In this document: one piece after another, positions 1-7,596 of the stretch
How positions within the stretch are numbered: the stretch's first letter is position 1
Layout: every line of letters starts with the position of its first letter
Assembly: GCA_031275325.1 (NCBI GenBank)
Contig: JAISOX010000174.1
Location: forward strand, 1-32,738
DNA length: 32,738 bases
Direction of reading: 5' to 3'
Source of the DNA: Treponema sp.
Lineage (GTDB): Bacteria; Spirochaetota; Spirochaetia; Treponematales; Breznakiellaceae
The notes under the pieces: model-generated
Databases searched by the model: none
What the model was told of the DNA's origin: nothing
The model's input: the letters and a program-made list of their open reading frames with translations, nothing else
Made by a program: the position numbers and the translations under genes

Positions 1-545
1 CCCGCGTTGTCGACAACCTGAGCCGCGTTGTCGACAACCTGACCCGCGTTGTCGACAACCTGACCCGCGTTGTCGACAACCTGACCCGCGTTGTCGACAA
101 CCTGACCCGCGTTGTCGACAACCTGACCCGCGTTGTCGACAACCTGAGCCGCGTTGTCGACAACCCAACCCGCGTTGTCGACAACCCAACCCGCGTTGTC
201 GACAACCTGAGCCGCGTTGTCGATAACCTGACCCCCGTTGTCGACTCCCCGCCTCGCGTTGCCGGCAACCTGACCCGCGCTGTCAACTCCCTGCCTTGTG
301 TTGTCGATAACCTGACCCCCGTTGTCGACTCCCCGCCTAGCGTTGTCGCCAACCTGACCAGCGTTGTCAACTCGCTGCCACGCGTTTTATATACCCTGAC
401 CCGAGTTGTCGACTCCCGGACTCGCGTTGACGTCAACCTGACCCGCGTTGTCAACTCCCTGCCTCGCGTTGTCGACTCCCCGCCTCGCGTTGCCGGCAGC
501 CTGACCCGCATTGTCAACTCCCCGCCCCGCGTTGCCGGCAGCCTG
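1..545 (+). repeat. Tandem array A: about 26 units of 21 bp, consensus ACCCGCGTTGTCGACAACCTG; continues beyond the left window edge
   Basis: GTTGTCGACAAC recurs at 6, 27, 48, 69, 90, 111, 132, 153, 174 and 195, exactly every 21 bp. Degenerate units continue in the same register to 545 with no indels. Confidence 0.98.
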
Positions 546-671
546 ACCCCTGATCCTGGGGATCCGCTAATACATGGGGCTTCGGCTCTGATTTTCCTGT
601 ACCATAAACCCAGCGTTACTTTTTCTTATCTCCTCCCACCCAAGGAGGGTTTTCTCGATACGGCCATCTAA
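3..671 (+). other. Open frame through array A, heptads TRVVDNL (no start in window); possible but unproven CDS
   Basis: Frame starting at position 3 stays open to TAA at 669-671. The ORF track omits it because it is open at the left edge. It overlaps the 3' end of the 567-1307 gene antisense. Confidence 0.35.
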
Positions 672-1307
672 TTCGGCAATCTGCTTTCTCATCTCCTGGC
701 TCTTGTCCCGCAGGAGCTGCAGCAACCAGGAGAAGCCCTGCCCAGAGGTTTCGGGATGCTCCTCCCGCTTCTGGGATAGGAGCGCCCTTTCCCAGGGGGC
801 TATCTGGGCAATAGCATCATCTAAGACGTCAATAATGCGTATAAAATCCGTAACCTTCGCTTTTATGTCCAGACTTAATGTTTCTGCCAGGCTCAAATAG
901 GACTCCTGCATCCTGATATGGGTAAAGGCTTCCCGGTTACGAAGCAGCGCCCGGATCCGGGCAAACACCTCAGAAAAATTGAAGGGTTTGGTGATATAAT
1001 CATCCACCCCTAGTTCAAAACCTTCGACCTTATCTTTCACATCATCCAAAGCAGAAAGCATAATAATAGGAATTTCCCGGAATTGGGGATCCGCTTTTAA
1101 GGTTTTAGTACACTCCCAGCCGGACATCCGAGGCATGATATTATCCAGTATGATAAGATCCGGATTAAACCGCCCTGCTTTTTCCAGCGCCTCCACCCCG
1201 TCTGTCGCTTTTTCTACAATGAACCCAAGTTTGGTAAGCATCACTTCAAAGAACTCAAGATTGATAATCTCATCATCCACAATAAGTATTTTTTTATGGG
1301 AGTTCAT
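567..1307 (-). CDS. Response regulator with N-terminal REC domain and helical C-terminal extension
   Basis: ILIVDDE, DLIILDNIMPRMSGWE, IMLSA and YITKPF are canonical receiver motifs. Confidence 0.93.
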   Translation of the reverse strand: MNSHKKILIVDDEIINLEFFEVMLTKLGFIVEKATDGVEALEKAGRFNPDLIILDNIMPRMSGWECTKTLKADPQFREIPIIMLSALDDVKDKVEGFELGVDDYITKPFNFSEVFARIRALLRNREAFTHIRMQESYLSLAETLSLDIKAKVTDFIRIIDVLDDAIAQIAPWERALLSQKREEHPETSGQGFSWLLQLLRDKSQEMRKQIAELDGRIEKTLLGWEEIRKSNAGFMVQENQSRSPMY

Positions 1308-1367
1308 ATCTTCCTTTCTTGTCGAACATACCTGCAGCGCCTTATTTCGTTTATTTTCCTATGATGT

Positions 1368-3023
1368 TCATTCTGTTGTCAATCCACAAGGGTCTCTTTT
1401 TTTGATATGGTTTAGTATACTCCCTCCTATACCAAGTATCAACAGGATAACTGCGGCAGCAACACATCCACGGGGTAAAAAATCCCCGTATTGGGTATAC
1501 CACGAATTCAGCGTAACCACCGGAACCTGGACCGTCAACTGGGTTTCAGCGAAAGGTTCCGCCATGGCTATAATCGCGCCGTTGGGATCTATGGCGCAGG
1601 TTTGGCCCGATGCAGTGGATCGGACCATGGATCTCCGGTTTTCCACTGCCCGAAACAGGGCCATGGAAAGATGCTGCATCTGAGCCGGAAGACTGTTCGA
1701 CCACGCATCATTGGAAAGGTTGACGATAAGTTCCGCTCCATTCCGTACAAAATCCCGGGACAGGTAGCCAAAGGTATCCTCAAAACAGATGGGGCTGGAA
1801 AAGCGCAACCCATTAACGGTAAACACCGTGGCCTCATCCCCCTGCTCCCAGAAATGGGTATCTGCGTTCAGGAGCGCCTCATAGATCAGGGGAAGCTGTT
1901 TTTTATAAGGGAAATGCTCCGTAAAAGGTACGAGACGCACCTTACGATACACCCCGGTAATGGCCCCCCCCTCGAAAACCATGACCCCGTTATAATCAAC
2001 CCGGTGATCCGCTTGGGGGTTCTTGGCCGGTTCCTTGCGGGCATCATCGTTTCCAATTACAAAGGGTACGTCCTGAGCGGATAAGTAATCCATAAGTTCC
2101 TTCACTAAACTATAGGACGGCTGATCATCTCGATAGGTGATATGCCAGTAAATGCGAGGAACAAAAGCCGTCTCAGACCATACGACCATATCCGGTTTGG
2201 GATCTGCCTCAAGGGCTTCATCCGAGAGCCGTTTTAAGACCTCATAATTTTTCCGGTATTCCTTAATACCTCCCCGCCAGGGATCCGTATTATGCTGAAT
2301 CAAGGCTATTCGCACCAAGGGAGCGTCAGCATAATCTACCCGGGCAGTATACCCATAAACCAGCGTACCGATTAAGGCCCCAAGCCACAGGATCCCCCAT
2401 ACCCTTTCCTGCCTCCAGAAACGCTTAATCCGATCCCCCCAGGGCATCCCTTCCGCGTTTTCTATGCGGGCTATAGCCGCGGCTATCCACGCCGAGGGAA
2501 ACACCACTAACAGGGAAACTCCCCAAACCCCGAATATATCAGCAATCTGGATAAGCGGAATCAAACGCCACTGGGAATATCCTGTGATACCATAGGGATA
2601 CCCTAAAAAACCCTGCGTACGAAGGTATTCAAAACTCATCCATAGCAGCACTTGCAGCAGATACCCCCGCCGGGGAAAAAGGACCGCCGCTAATTTCAGA
2701 AGGGGAAAAAGGACCATAAAAAACACCAGGTAAATGATCCCTACGATTACCCCTGCGAGAGGATGAAAAACACTTAACCAGTAATTAAAAAGGCCGTATG
2801 CACTATACCCGTAAAACGCGCCCCAGAAACAGGAACTACCCCACCCGCCTCGATAGCTCAACCAAAAGACCGGCGCATAGGCAATCCATGCTAATAAGGG
2901 CAAACCCTCTTGCCATATAAGGTTAGGAAACCCACCGGCAAATAACACTGCCCCCAGCAGGACCGCGCCCAAAGGAACAAGCCCCTTGGGTAGTATCCAT
3001 TTCCACGCTTGAGTCCCAATCAT
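1368..3023 (-). CDS. lnt: Apolipoprotein N-acyltransferase
   Basis: Multi-TM N-terminus and a nitrilase-type domain with WSETAF, YRKVRLVPFTEHFP and ICFEDTFG. Confidence 0.93.
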   Translation of the reverse strand: MIGTQAWKWILPKGLVPLGAVLLGAVLFAGGFPNLIWQEGLPLLAWIAYAPVFWLSYRGGWGSSCFWGAFYGYSAYGLFNYWLSVFHPLAGVIVGIIYLVFFMVLFPLLKLAAVLFPRRGYLLQVLLWMSFEYLRTQGFLGYPYGITGYSQWRLIPLIQIADIFGVWGVSLLVVFPSAWIAAAIARIENAEGMPWGDRIKRFWRQERVWGILWLGALIGTLVYGYTARVDYADAPLVRIALIQHNTDPWRGGIKEYRKNYEVLKRLSDEALEADPKPDMVVWSETAFVPRIYWHITYRDDQPSYSLVKELMDYLSAQDVPFVIGNDDARKEPAKNPQADHRVDYNGVMVFEGGAITGVYRKVRLVPFTEHFPYKKQLPLIYEALLNADTHFWEQGDEATVFTVNGLRFSSPICFEDTFGYLSRDFVRNGAELIVNLSNDAWSNSLPAQMQHLSMALFRAVENRRSMVRSTASGQTCAIDPNGAIIAMAEPFAETQLTVQVPVVTLNSWYTQYGDFLPRGCVAAAVILLILGIGGSILNHIKKRDPCGLTTE

Positions 3024-3029
3024 GTAACC

Positions 3030-3377
3030 CTAGTCAGGATATTCTTCATAAACTTCTGTATCCTTAGAAGCAGCTACCACACCTAAGTTCCATAGATCCT
3101 GCTTTAATTTTCTCCCCGGTCTGAAGGTAACTGCCCCGTGAGCCTGAACCGACAAGATTGCTCCGGTTCTGGGATTTCTTGCCTTTTCCCTGCCCTTTCT
3201 TATTTTGAATTCAAAAGTCCCAAATCCCCGTAATTCCAGGGTCGCCTCTTCTATGAGGGCAGACTGTATCGCATCCAGGAAACACTCAACAACCGTCTGT
3301 ACCTCTTTACGATCAACCCCGGTCTTATGATGCACCGAATCGATCAGATCAGCTTTGGTATACTTTTTCTCTGCCAT
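3030..3377 (-). CDS. HU/IHF family DNA-binding protein (start chosen at MAEKKYTKADL; ORF track start is 3407)
   Basis: KADLIDSVHHKTG...LRGFGTFEFKIRKGREKARNPRTG...VTFRPGRKLK is a typical HU signature. Confidence 0.93.
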   Translation of the reverse strand: MAEKKYTKADLIDSVHHKTGVDRKEVQTVVECFLDAIQSALIEEATLELRGFGTFEFKIRKGREKARNPRTGAILSVQAHGAVTFRPGRKLKQDLWNLGVVAASKDTEVYEEYPD

Positions 3378-3451
3378 GATACCCTTATTCCATTTCCCGC
3401 TCACCAATCATACCACTTGATATGCACACTTGGCCATTGTGTAGTCCCTGC

Positions 3452-3736
3452 TTACTGTGCTGCTGCAGCTTGGTTAATAGTATTAAAGAACCGCTGCATC
3501 CTGGATTTTTTACGGGCCGCAGTATTTTTCTTGATGATCCCCTTTCGGGCAGCGGTATCAATTTTCTTGATCATCTCTTTGAGCGCCGCCTTCGCTTCAC
3601 CAAGCTCTTTTTTTTGAGCGAGAACCACAAATTTCTTTGTGCTCGTCCTGACGGAACTTTTTACCGCCTTATTCTTGATACGCCGTTCTTCGCTCTGCCG
3701 ATGCCGCTTGAACGCGGAACTGTTTTTGCCTGTCAA
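3452..3736 (-). CDS. rpsT: 30S ribosomal protein S20
   Basis: RIKNKAVKSSVRTSTKKF...IDTAARKGIIKKNTAARKKSRMQRFFN matches the S20 pattern. Confidence 0.92.
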   Translation of the reverse strand: MTGKNSSAFKRHRQSEERRIKNKAVKSSVRTSTKKFVVLAQKKELGEAKAALKEMIKKIDTAARKGIIKKNTAARKKSRMQRFFNTINQAAAAQ

Positions 3737-3831
3737 AGGAAAATCCTCCTTCCATCAATTTTTTCTCTTTTCCTCATACCTGTTTGGCTACAAAAAGCAA
3801 CCTGGGTTATGGGAAAATCCCTGGAAATACC

Positions 3832-4002
3832 TTATTTGAAATCCGAAGGCCGCCGTTCCAAACGCTTGCATTTCTCACATTCGGCCACATTCTTGACCTT
3901 ACCCTTCTCAAAGAGGGTCTTCATCTTAACTTCCCCACCGCAGGAAGAACAAAAAAATTTTTGCGTAGCGCTGGATGTACGAGAATTCTTACTCTGAGCC
4001 AT
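3832..4002 (-). CDS. Small zinc-ribbon protein, 56 aa (MAQSKNSRTSSATQKFFCSSCGGEVKMKTLFEKGKVKNVAECEKCKRLERRPSDFK); absent from the ORF track
   Basis: Manual translation of the minus strand: two CxxC pairs, ATG with AGGAG upstream, TAA stop. Co-oriented with flanking genes. Confidence 0.8.
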   Translation of the reverse strand: MAQSKNSRTSSATQKFFCSSCGGEVKMKTLFEKGKVKNVAECEKCKRLERRPSDFK

Positions 4003-4052
4003 AGAAGCATCTCCTCGCCATTATATGACGTTTTTGCTTTAATAAAATGAGG

Positions 4053-4081
4053 CTTTTTCAAAATTGTTGATTTTGAAAAAG
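4053..4081. repeat. Inverted repeat ctttttcaaaat-tgttg-attttgaaaaag
   Basis: 12-bp perfect arms with a 5-nt loop in the 4003-4125 intergenic region. Confidence 0.9.
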
Positions 4082-4125
4082 GCTTAAACGTATTTATAAA
4101 AAATACTATAAAGACGCGCTGCTTG

Positions 4126-4482
4126 TCAATTGACCAATTGGTACAGATAGGACAGGAGTGTTTCTTTCCATGTTCCTGACTTGAGGATATGAGCTTTGAT
4201 TCCCAAAGCCTTCAAACCGTACTGCTCGGCTTCTGAGGTATTGGAGGTAAGAACAATAACCGGAACATTAGAAGTAATGATAATCTTTTTAATAAATTTC
4301 CAACCATTCATATCGGAAAGGACCATACCGGTAATGACCACGGCAACATCCCCTTGAGCAATAGCTTCAAGCGCTTCGGATCCTTGAGAAAAACTTTCAC
4401 CCAGAAAGCCATGCTCCGCAAGAAAACTTTTCAGTATTTTTCTGAAGAACAAGCTATTATCCACATGAACAATCGTTTTCAT
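4126..4482 (-). CDS. Receiver-only (CheY-like) protein with atypical active site
   Basis: REC-like fold pattern (IVHVDNS..., VVITGMVLSDMNGW, VIVLTSNTS, HILKSG), but the phosphoacceptor Asp position reads Thr-Gly. Confidence 0.8.
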   Translation of the reverse strand: MKTIVHVDNSLFFRKILKSFLAEHGFLGESFSQGSEALEAIAQGDVAVVITGMVLSDMNGWKFIKKIIITSNVPVIVLTSNTSEAEQYGLKALGIKAHILKSGTWKETLLSYLYQLVN

Positions 4483-4563
4483 TAACTACTCCTCCATGAC
4501 AGGCATTTTTTCTAAGATCAAGTCCCCCTCGTCGTTATCTCACCCATAGGCACCATGTAATGC

Positions 4564-4592
4564 TGTTTCAAACCTAAGCAAGTTTTGAGACA
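4564..4592. repeat. Imperfect inverted repeat tgtttcaaac...gttttgagaca
   Basis: Complementary arms in the intergenic region; shares the TTCAAA/TTTTGA core with the repeats at 4053, 7443 and 29630. Confidence 0.7.
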
Positions 4593-4611
4593 AGCTCACA
4601 TACAAAAAATA

Positions 4612-5730
4612 TCAGGGCATTTCTACCATCTGCTCTACAAAGGGACTCCGTAACTGAGTGTTCGCCCTGCCGCCCCATTCGCCTGCATCAAAACGGCCGC
4701 TTAAAAAGGTCCAAAAACGTCTCGCAGGAACCAACTTGCCATCCCCATACAAAGCCGCTCCCAAATAATAGAGGGTCTTATAGTATTCAGCATCTTCCAC
4801 ATAGTCCGCTAAAACCGGACGTCTCATAACCTCAACCAGCAAGTTTTCCAGACTGGTAAAGGTAAAATCATATTGATTACGGATTACTTCCTCAATCATA
4901 ACGGTATTCTGAATCAAAAAAGCAAACATCAGATGTTCCACTGCCCGGTTATGCCGTCCCGAAATGTAGTAATATAAGCCCAAAACCCGATGGGCCCGCT
5001 CTACCAGTGCGTTATTATACCGATACACGGTTAAAAAACGGCTGATTCCATCATTTTCCAGTATCCTGAGCATGACGCTTTTCGTATTTTTATTTATTTC
5101 GCCGGACCATAAGGTATCCTGTTCCAGGATCTCCAAAAGCCGCTTTTCCATCTCCGTATAATTTTGTCTGATTTTAAGAATATCAACGATTTTATATAAA
5201 ATTTCTATATCAAACCCAGGGTTTTCCAAAAAGGCCCGCTGTTCATGGGCCTTTTGGTACTGCCGCAAAGCCACCGTCAATTCTCCCTCGACCCGATAAC
5301 TTTCCCCTATCCAATATTCCGCCTCAGGGTAATTCTTGAGACGCCCCAAGGCTTCCAATGCCTTGGTAGCAGATCCTTCTAAAGATGCCCGGGGCACCCG
5401 AAAATACACTTCCCGCAGGGCGGCCCCTGCATTCACCTGATACCGTTCAGCAATGTACGGCTCTATTTGAGCCAGAGAATCCCCTAATAAACGGACTTCC
5501 GGGATAGAGAGCAGATCAATGAGATCCTGTTCCATCCGGGTATATATGTCCCTCCGATCCCGCCGGGCATCTTCAAAGGCCAAAAGGGCATTCCCATAGT
5601 CCCCTTTTCTAAATAAGGATTTTCCCCGTTCCAAGCTAAACCAATAAGGACGCTCCGCTTGTCTTTGCCCCCACCCCAAGACCTCGCAGAGAAAAAACAC
5701 CAAGCATCCTAACATCCGCGCTTTTTTCAT
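4612..5730 (-). CDS. Exported TPR-like protein (start chosen at MKKARMLGCLVFFLCEVLGWG; ORF track start is 5805)
   Basis: Signal-peptide-like N-terminus followed by helical repeat-like segments (GKSLFRKGDYGNALLAFEDA, YWIGESYRVEGELTVALRQYQKA). Confidence 0.7.
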   Translation of the reverse strand: MKKARMLGCLVFFLCEVLGWGQRQAERPYWFSLERGKSLFRKGDYGNALLAFEDARRDRRDIYTRMEQDLIDLLSIPEVRLLGDSLAQIEPYIAERYQVNAGAALREVYFRVPRASLEGSATKALEALGRLKNYPEAEYWIGESYRVEGELTVALRQYQKAHEQRAFLENPGFDIEILYKIVDILKIRQNYTEMEKRLLEILEQDTLWSGEINKNTKSVMLRILENDGISRFLTVYRYNNALVERAHRVLGLYYYISGRHNRAVEHLMFAFLIQNTVMIEEVIRNQYDFTFTSLENLLVEVMRRPVLADYVEDAEYYKTLYYLGAALYGDGKLVPARRFWTFLSGRFDAGEWGGRANTQLRSPFVEQMVEMP

Positions 5731-5734
5731 TTTT

Positions 5735-6865
5735 TCACTTCCCTTCCCCAGGGTACAACCTTTCCAGTTCTTCCCCAAAGGCGGCATCCGCTGCATCAGC
5801 TGCAATGGTCCTCACCACCTTCCCTTGCCGGAATAGAAATACCTTGTCTCCGAGGCCCGTGATACCTATATCCGCGTGCCGCGCTTCTTCTGGTCCATTG
5901 ACCGCACAACCCATAACTGCGATGGTAAGATTCTGGTCTATGGCATACAGGCGATGCTGCCAACGCTCAGTAAAATCGTGGGTATCGAAACTGTTTCTGC
6001 CGCACCGGGGACAAGAGACCAGGGTTACTCCCTTCCACGCCCCCTTTTTTCTAGTACCCTCCCCTAAGTTCCCCAGGATCTCCTTCCCGGCAATGATCTC
6101 CTTCTCCATGGTATCCGACAAAGACACCCGAATCGTATCCCCGATCCCTTCCCCTAACAAGGCATGAAGGGCCAGGGTATTCCGAACCACCCCGGGGATA
6201 AGGGGCCCTGCTTCAGTAACCCCGATATGGAGAGGCGCATCGGTCCGGTCCGCCAGAATCTGGTTGGCTTTTATAGTATCGGCTACAGAAGAGGCTTTCA
6301 TTGACACGAGGACCTGCTGAAAATCAAATTCCCGACAAAACTCCAGTTCCCGTTCCGCTGCCTCCACTAAAGCCCCTGCCCGCTCAAGCCGGCCTTCTGC
6401 CACAGCACACCGCAGATCCCGGGGGAGGCTTCCCCCATTCACCCCTATCCGTATGGGCACTCCCTGAGAAGCGGCTTTAGTAAGCACCTGTTTGACCTTC
6501 TCACGATTGCCAATATTACCAGGATTGATACGAATTTTAGCAATAGGAAAATCAAGGCATCGCAGGGCCAGGGTATGATCAAAATGGATATCCGCCACCA
6601 AAGGCATGGAAGTCATGGATGCCAGATTTCCCAGCGCCTCTGCCGATTCCTTATCCGGTACTGCAAACCGGAGCAGACCGCACCCCATATCTCCCAAAGC
6701 CTTAATACGGGAAAGGATCGCATCTCCTGTAGATCCAGTGAGATCTGAAAAAGAAAGGCGGTCTTTCCACATGGTCTGTATAAGCACCGGAAAAGTACCG
6801 CCTATCATGACCGGTTTAACTGCACCAAACCCGCCAATCTTGATTATCCGTGTAGTATGACCCAT
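5735..6865 (-). CDS. ispG: 4-hydroxy-3-methylbut-2-en-1-yl diphosphate synthase (IspG/GcpE)
   Basis: RIGVNGGSLP, LHIGVTEAG, VSCPRCGRNSFD and MGCAVNGPEEARHADIGITG. Confidence 0.96.
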   Translation of the reverse strand: MGHTTRIIKIGGFGAVKPVMIGGTFPVLIQTMWKDRLSFSDLTGSTGDAILSRIKALGDMGCGLLRFAVPDKESAEALGNLASMTSMPLVADIHFDHTLALRCLDFPIAKIRINPGNIGNREKVKQVLTKAASQGVPIRIGVNGGSLPRDLRCAVAEGRLERAGALVEAAERELEFCREFDFQQVLVSMKASSVADTIKANQILADRTDAPLHIGVTEAGPLIPGVVRNTLALHALLGEGIGDTIRVSLSDTMEKEIIAGKEILGNLGEGTRKKGAWKGVTLVSCPRCGRNSFDTHDFTERWQHRLYAIDQNLTIAVMGCAVNGPEEARHADIGITGLGDKVFLFRQGKVVRTIAADAADAAFGEELERLYPGEGK

Positions 6866-6913
6866 CCCTTTAAGCGCCCTAAAGCCCGATAGAGGGTATA
6901 CCCCGATACACCT

Positions 6914-7342
6914 TTACAAGTTACCTGCAAGACCCAAGGAGAATACCATTACGAACAGAGCCACCGTTTCAATAAGACCAACCACCAAGATATAGTTACC
7001 AAAGCCCTGACCGGTTTCTCCATAGGCATCCGAAGCGCAGGCGCTGCATTTGCCTTGGTATAGAGCCGAAGCGCCCATGGCCAATCCGGCAAATACCCCA
7101 ATACCTAATTGCGCGCCCGGGTTATTTAGCCCCGCCAAGGTATTCATCAAAATGAACCCGTAAATGGTTTGCGTCAAAGGCGCACCTGCAAAAGCTACCA
7201 GGATGAAAGGCACCGGTTTATTCTGGATAAAACATTTTTTCCATGCCCCGATGGCGGACATACCCGCAGCGCCTGCTCCTAGGGCAGAACCCAAGGCGGC
7301 AAGACCAAGACAGGCAGCAACTCCAATCAATCCAATATTCAT
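6914..7342 (-). CDS. atpK: V-type ATP synthase subunit K (proteolipid)
   Basis: Four-helix Gly/Ala-rich proteolipid; position in the V-ATPase operon. Confidence 0.92.
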   Translation of the reverse strand: MNIGLIGVAACLGLAALGSALGAGAAGMSAIGAWKKCFIQNKPVPFILVAFAGAPLTQTIYGFILMNTLAGLNNPGAQLGIGVFAGLAMGASALYQGKCSACASDAYGETGQGFGNYILVVGLIETVALFVMVFSLGLAGNL

Positions 7343-7361
7343 ATATACTCCTTAATTTTGG

Positions 7362-7391
7362 TTTGTTAAATAAATGGATTTATTTAACAAA
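7362..7391. repeat. Inverted repeat tttgttaaataaat-gg-atttatttaacaaa upstream of atpK
   Basis: 14-bp perfect arms with a 2-nt centre, 20 nt upstream of the atpK start on the minus strand. Confidence 0.92.
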
Positions 7392-7442
7392 AAATTAACC
7401 ATCGGAACATCCGGATTTTTTAAACTCTTTAACCATTGGACC

Positions 7443-7467
7443 GGTTCAAAACGTGAGGTTTTGAACC
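7443..7467. repeat. Inverted repeat ggttcaaaac-gtgag-gttttgaacc
   Basis: 10-bp perfect arms with a 5-nt loop in the atpI-atpK gap. Confidence 0.9.
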
Positions 7468-7596
7468 AGCCTCCCTTCGTTTAAAATTTCCGAATCGCTT
7501 CTCCTTTGGACCATATAAAAATTTCCGAAACCGGTTTAAGCATCTATATGAGCTGTTTCAACCCTCATGGCCCAGCAGCTCACCACCCCTTAAACC

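Noticed and set aside
1-545. Array A as a CRISPR array
   Set aside because: Units are contiguous 21-mers without unique spacers, and no cas-like gene is in the window.
4053-4081. Hairpin as a classical Rho-independent terminator
   Set aside because: No clear T-run directly after the stem on either strand beyond the AT-rich arms; kept as an inverted repeat.
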